Assembly: GCF_037414475.1 (NCBI RefSeq)
Contig: NZ_CP147913.1
Span: 3,534,001 to 3,598,000 of the forward strand
Source: Myxococcus stipitatus
GTDB taxonomy: Bacteria; Myxococcota; Myxococcia; Myxococcales; Myxococcaceae
Direction of reading: 5' to 3'
Length of the DNA: 64,000 bases
The notes under the pieces were generated by a model, which was not told the DNA's origin, made no database searches, and saw only the letters and a program-made list of their open reading frames with translations. The translations under genes and the position numbers were made by a program. This document shows positions 61,373-64,000 of the stretch, piece after piece; position 1 is the stretch's first letter, and every line of letters begins with the position of its first letter.

Positions 61373-62209
61373 GTGCCGACCCGGTCCGCGTGTGATGCGT
61401 TGGTGGTGGGCAACTACTGCCATGACGAGCTGTCCCGCGCGTCGGGAGGCGTGGTGCACACGCTCGGGGGCTCGGCGGCGTACATCTCCTCGGTGTTCGA
61501 GGCCACGGGCGTGGACCATGCCGTGGTGTCCGTCGCCGGTGAGGACTTCGCCTACGCGGACCGCGTCCGGTATCCCCCGCTCATCATCCCGGGGACACGC
61601 ACCACCCGGTTCGTCGCGGAGCTCTCGTCCACGAAGCGGGTGCTGCGCGTGGGGGCTCGCTCCGCGGCCATCCGCCCCGAGGACATCATCTTCGATGCCC
61701 GCGTGGCGCTGGCGTGCGGAGTGATGGGCGAGGTGCTGCCGGAGACGCTCATCCGCATGTCCCAGCACGCGGGGCAGGTGCTGGCGGATGCGCAGTGCCT
61801 GCTGAGGACGGTGGACCCACGCGGGCACGTGCGGAACCTGTCGATGGAGGACACTCCCTTCGCGCCACTCCTGAGCCACCTGTCCGTGCTCAAGGCGAGC
61901 GAGGATGAAGCCGAGTCCCTCGACGTGGCGGGCGTCCGCGCGAAGACGTGTCTGGTCATCACCCGAGGCCGCGCGGGCTGCACCGTGCTCACCGCTCGGG
62001 AGACACTCGAAGTCCCCGCCTGGCCCGTGGAGGAAGTGGACCCCACGGGCGCGGGAGATTGCTTCCTCGCGGGCTTCACGTTGGGCCTGCTGCGCGCATG
62101 GCCCTTGGCGCGCTGCGCGGAGTTGGCCAACTGGTTCGGCGCGCAGGCGGTGACCCAGGTCGGTGTGCCGACGCTCGACTTGTCGATGCTTCCCGCCACG
62201 CTGCGGTGA
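61373..62209 (+). CDS. PfkB-family kinase resembling plant myo-inositol 3-kinase
   Basis: A 278-residue ribokinase-fold protein. GTG start at 61373 leads into ALVVGNYCHDELSRASG and HTLGGSAAYISSVFEATGVD, then VAGEDFAYADRVRYPPLI. The ATP-binding catalytic motif DPTGAGDCFLAGF places G226-A-G-D229 with D229 as base. The CHD and GGxAAYIS-VFE pattern and the short N-terminus recall plant inositol 3-kinases more than bacterial fructokinases or ribokinases. Substrate is inferred, not proven. The gene is coupled with the exported protein upstream. Confidence 0.75.
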   Translation: MPTRSACDALVVGNYCHDELSRASGGVVHTLGGSAAYISSVFEATGVDHAVVSVAGEDFAYADRVRYPPLIIPGTRTTRFVAELSSTKRVLRVGARSAAIRPEDIIFDARVALACGVMGEVLPETLIRMSQHAGQVLADAQCLLRTVDPRGHVRNLSMEDTPFAPLLSHLSVLKASEDEAESLDVAGVRAKTCLVITRGRAGCTVLTARETLEVPAWPVEEVDPTGAGDCFLAGFTLGLLRAWPLARCAELANWFGAQAVTQVGVPTLDLSMLPATLR

Positions 62210-62226
62210 AGCGGCACACCGTCGGC

Positions 62227-62889
62227 CTAGAAGCGGCCTCCGAGCCCCATCACCATTCCGCCTTGAGTCACGGACACCAACGGTTGCACGTGGACCTCCG
62301 ACGGGGCCGGAGCCGCGCTGTGCGCGGCATGAGACACCTCGTACCCCACGAAGGACCCTAGGATGGAACCCGCCAAGGCGGCCGTGGGGATGATGACGAA
62401 GTCTCCCTTCTTCACGAGGAGCAGCGCTGTCACGGTGCCAGTCCCCGCGCCCAGCCCCGCGCCGAGGAGCGTTCCACCCCACGTCCCCTTTCCCCCCAGG
62501 AGGTGGGCGCCCCACATGATGCCAATGGGCGCGCCCACCGTGGCGCCCACGAGAAAGCCCGCCGCGGCCTCATCGATACACGCGCCGATTCCCGAGCGGT
62601 TCTGACACGCCCCATTGCCCACGGCGAAACCAGGAACCCCAAAGGCAAAGGAGGTCGCCGACATGGCGCCGAGCTCCACCAGGATGCGAGCGCTCGTGTG
62701 AAGCACCGCGAGCGCCGCTGACTCGGACGAGGGCTCCAACTCCTGGGGCGAGGTGCTCGGTGGTTCGACCGGGAGGACTTCCGGGGGAACCGGGACCTCG
62801 CTGTCCGCGAGCGCGAGGCCCGGGGTGAAGGACAACAGGGAGAACAACAACGGCGACATCCGCGAGAACCCGGCCCTGATTGCTTGCAT
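62227..62889 (-). CDS. Exported glycine-zipper-like protein
   Basis: A 220-residue protein: signal peptide (about 1-28, ending LALA), acidic Pro-rich linker, and a Gly-rich membrane-associated domain with repeated GxxxG spacing (GTWGGTLLGAGLGAGTGTV). It ends in MVMGLGGRF. Start at 62889; an ATG at 62859 would still give a leader. Its end resembles that of the gene at 52255-53373. Function unknown. The stop lies 17 bases from that of the convergent kinase gene. Confidence 0.62.
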   Translation of the reverse strand: MQAIRAGFSRMSPLLFSLLSFTPGLALADSEVPVPPEVLPVEPPSTSPQELEPSSESAALAVLHTSARILVELGAMSATSFAFGVPGFAVGNGACQNRSGIGACIDEAAAGFLVGATVGAPIGIMWGAHLLGGKGTWGGTLLGAGLGAGTGTVTALLLVKKGDFVIIPTAALAGSILGSFVGYEVSHAAHSAAPAPSEVHVQPLVSVTQGGMVMGLGGRF

Positions 62890-63206
62890 GCGCGCGCGCC
62901 GTTGCAAACAAGGCGCCTGTCCTCTGGCTCGAGAAGTCTCCAGCGAATACGCAGCGCAAGGGCATGAAGAAGGTTCGCGCGTGTGCACCTTCCTGCGCAG
63001 CCCTGTCCCATGTGCAGGTCCCTGCACAGCCTCACCCCAGGCGTGAAGCCGGTGCACGGGTTCGCTTCCGCCACCGACAAGGGAAGTGCCGGGCCCATGG
63101 CATGGCCTGCTCGTCGCGTCGCTGGCCACGGCTCCTTCGGAGCCCGCGATGAAGAACACGTCCGCCGAGGTGAACAACCCAGACGGCGTTCACTCGGGCA
63201 CGAAGA
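62890..63206. other. Intergenic region between the gyrA terminator and the glycine-zipper gene
   Basis: About 320 bases with no supported gene. Frames here are short or are antisense to nothing. The promoter of the 62889 gene must lie at the left end; I see no clear hexamers. Confidence 0.5.
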
Positions 63207-63238
63207 AGCCCCTCTCCCCGGGGCAGGGAAGAGGGGCT
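63207..63238 (-). terminator. Terminator after gyrA
   Basis: A perfect 9-base stem AGCCCCTCT/AGAGGGGCT (63207-63215 with 63230-63238) with an inner CCC/GGG pairing, 25 bases past the gyrA stop. A weak TCTTC tail follows on the minus strand. Confidence 0.7.
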
Positions 63239-63263
63239 GGAACTTCAACGGCTCAAGACCGCG

Positions 63264-64000
63264 TCAGGCCTGGGGCTCCTCGGAGCCACCTCCCTCGGCC
63301 GGAGCCTCGGAGGCCTCGGGCGCGTCGGCGGGCGCGTCGGACTCGGTGCCCTCCGCGGACTCGGCGGCGGCCACGTCCGTGGCGCCCACCTCGGCGGCGG
63401 ACGCCTCCGACTCCTCCTCGGACTCCTCACCCTCGGGCAGCTTGGAGAGGGCCATGACCTTCTCCTGGTCGTTCTCCAGCGCAATCAACCGCACGCCCTG
63501 CGTGTTGCGGCCGATGACGGAGATCTCCTTCACCTTCATGCGGATGAGCATGCCGCCGTTGGTGACGAGCATCACCTCGTCCGACTCCTTCACCTGCACC
63601 ACGCCCACCACCTTGCCGTTCCGCTCGGTGGTCTTGATGTCGATGATGCCCTTGCCGCCACGGCCCTGCTGCCGGTACTCGGTCTCTTCCGTCCGCTTGC
63701 CGTAGCCGTTCTCCGTCACGGTGAGGATGGCGGAGCCCTGCTCCACCAGGTCGGCGCCCACCACCTCGTCGCCCTCCTCCAGCGTGATTCCCTTCACGCC
63801 GAAGGCCTGGCGGCCCATGGAGCGGACCTCCGACTCCGGGAACCGGATGCTCATGCCCGACGCCGTCGACAGCAGGATGTCCTTCGAGCCGTCGGTGATC
63901 ATCACCGCCACCAGCTCGTCCCCCTCGTCGATGCCCAACGCGATGATGCCGCTGGAGCGGACGTTCTCGAACGCGCTCAGGTCCGTGCGCTTCACCACGC
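63264..64000 (-). CDS. gyrA: DNA gyrase subunit A, C-terminal part
   Basis: The last about 245 residues of GyrA; the rest lies beyond the right edge. The beta-pinwheel DNA-wrapping domain is clear: repeated blades such as ITLEEGDEVVGADLVEQGS and VTNGGMLIRMKVKEISVIGR. The GyrA box reads QGRGGKG, close to the canonical QRRGGKG, which separates gyrase from topoisomerase IV subunit ParC. After the last blade a long acidic Ala/Ser/Glu tail of about 60 residues (from about EGEESEEESEASAAEV) ends the protein. A terminator follows. Confidence 0.93.
   Translation of the reverse strand, partial: VVKRTDLSAFENVRSSGIIALGIDEGDELVAVMITDGSKDILLSTASGMSIRFPESEVRSMGRQAFGVKGITLEEGDEVVGADLVEQGSAILTVTENGYGKRTEETEYRQQGRGGKGIIDIKTTERNGKVVGVVQVKESDEVMLVTNGGMLIRMKVKEISVIGRNTQGVRLIALENDQEKVMALSKLPEGEESEEESEASAAEVGATDVAAAESAEGTESDAPADAPEASEAPAEGGGSEEPQA

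Noticed and set aside
1..64000. CRISPR arrays, insertion sequences, integrases or phage genes
   Set aside because: No regularly spaced repeats, transposase DDE motifs, terminal inverted repeats or integrase motifs were recognised.

Overview
The window is GC-rich and densely coded on both strands. Lipoprotein signals are frequent, ECF sigma factors are abundant, there is a SitA-like polymorphic toxin, and most genes use GC-ending codons. I infer a chromosomal segment of a myxobacterium, most likely Myxococcaceae (Myxococcus, Corallococcus or a relative). I see no CRISPR array, insertion sequence or phage module.

Layout. Positions 1-3973 (minus) hold a 4-hydroxyproline catabolic operon: 2-epimerase, three dehydrogenase subunits and a DapA-family deaminase cut by the left edge. 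Positions 4433-7603 hold a 7TM chemoreceptor-like transducer and an ECF-like sigma factor of the kind with LQPTAL and FF-AAA-A-RR motifs. Positions 7911-11514 are a competition locus: a lipoprotein toxin with an AHH nuclease tip, an Imm11-type immunity protein and an ankyrin-SUKH protein. Positions 11520-25457 mix a serine hydrolase, a small membrane pair, an acyl-CoA dehydrogenase, a DUF1615 lipoprotein, two tandem paralogous lipoproteins and a catalytic/non-catalytic M16 peptidase pair.

Positions 26241-34063 (plus) are the most striking part, a three-gene putative defence operon. It encodes a 1274-residue HIT-PLD-SF2 helicase-S24 peptidase fusion, a McrB-like AAA+ NTPase, and a DUF2357/McrC-like PD-(D/E)XK nuclease.

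Positions 34038-40750 (minus) form a sulfur/thiol stress regulon: ECF sigma and zinc anti-sigma, a CcdA-thioredoxin fusion, a rhodanese lipoprotein, a SoxB-like lipoprotein, a persulfide dioxygenase and a YeiH-type exporter. Three of its transcription units carry the same promoter, GGAAC-N17-GTGTC, one of them in front of the sigma gene itself. I infer one autoregulated regulon.

Positions 40791-64000 hold tRNA-Phe with a strong terminator, an RpoH-like sigma factor divergent from an NhaR-like LysR regulator, an amidohydrolase, trehalose synthase TreT, an NfeD protease-slipin pair, and a MerR regulator translationally coupled to a VIT/VWA protein. These are followed by a truncated M36 peptidase, an SDR, a ferric iron ABC transporter operon with an unexpected beta-helix-like gene inside it, a plant-inositol-kinase-like PfkB protein, and the 3' part of gyrA.
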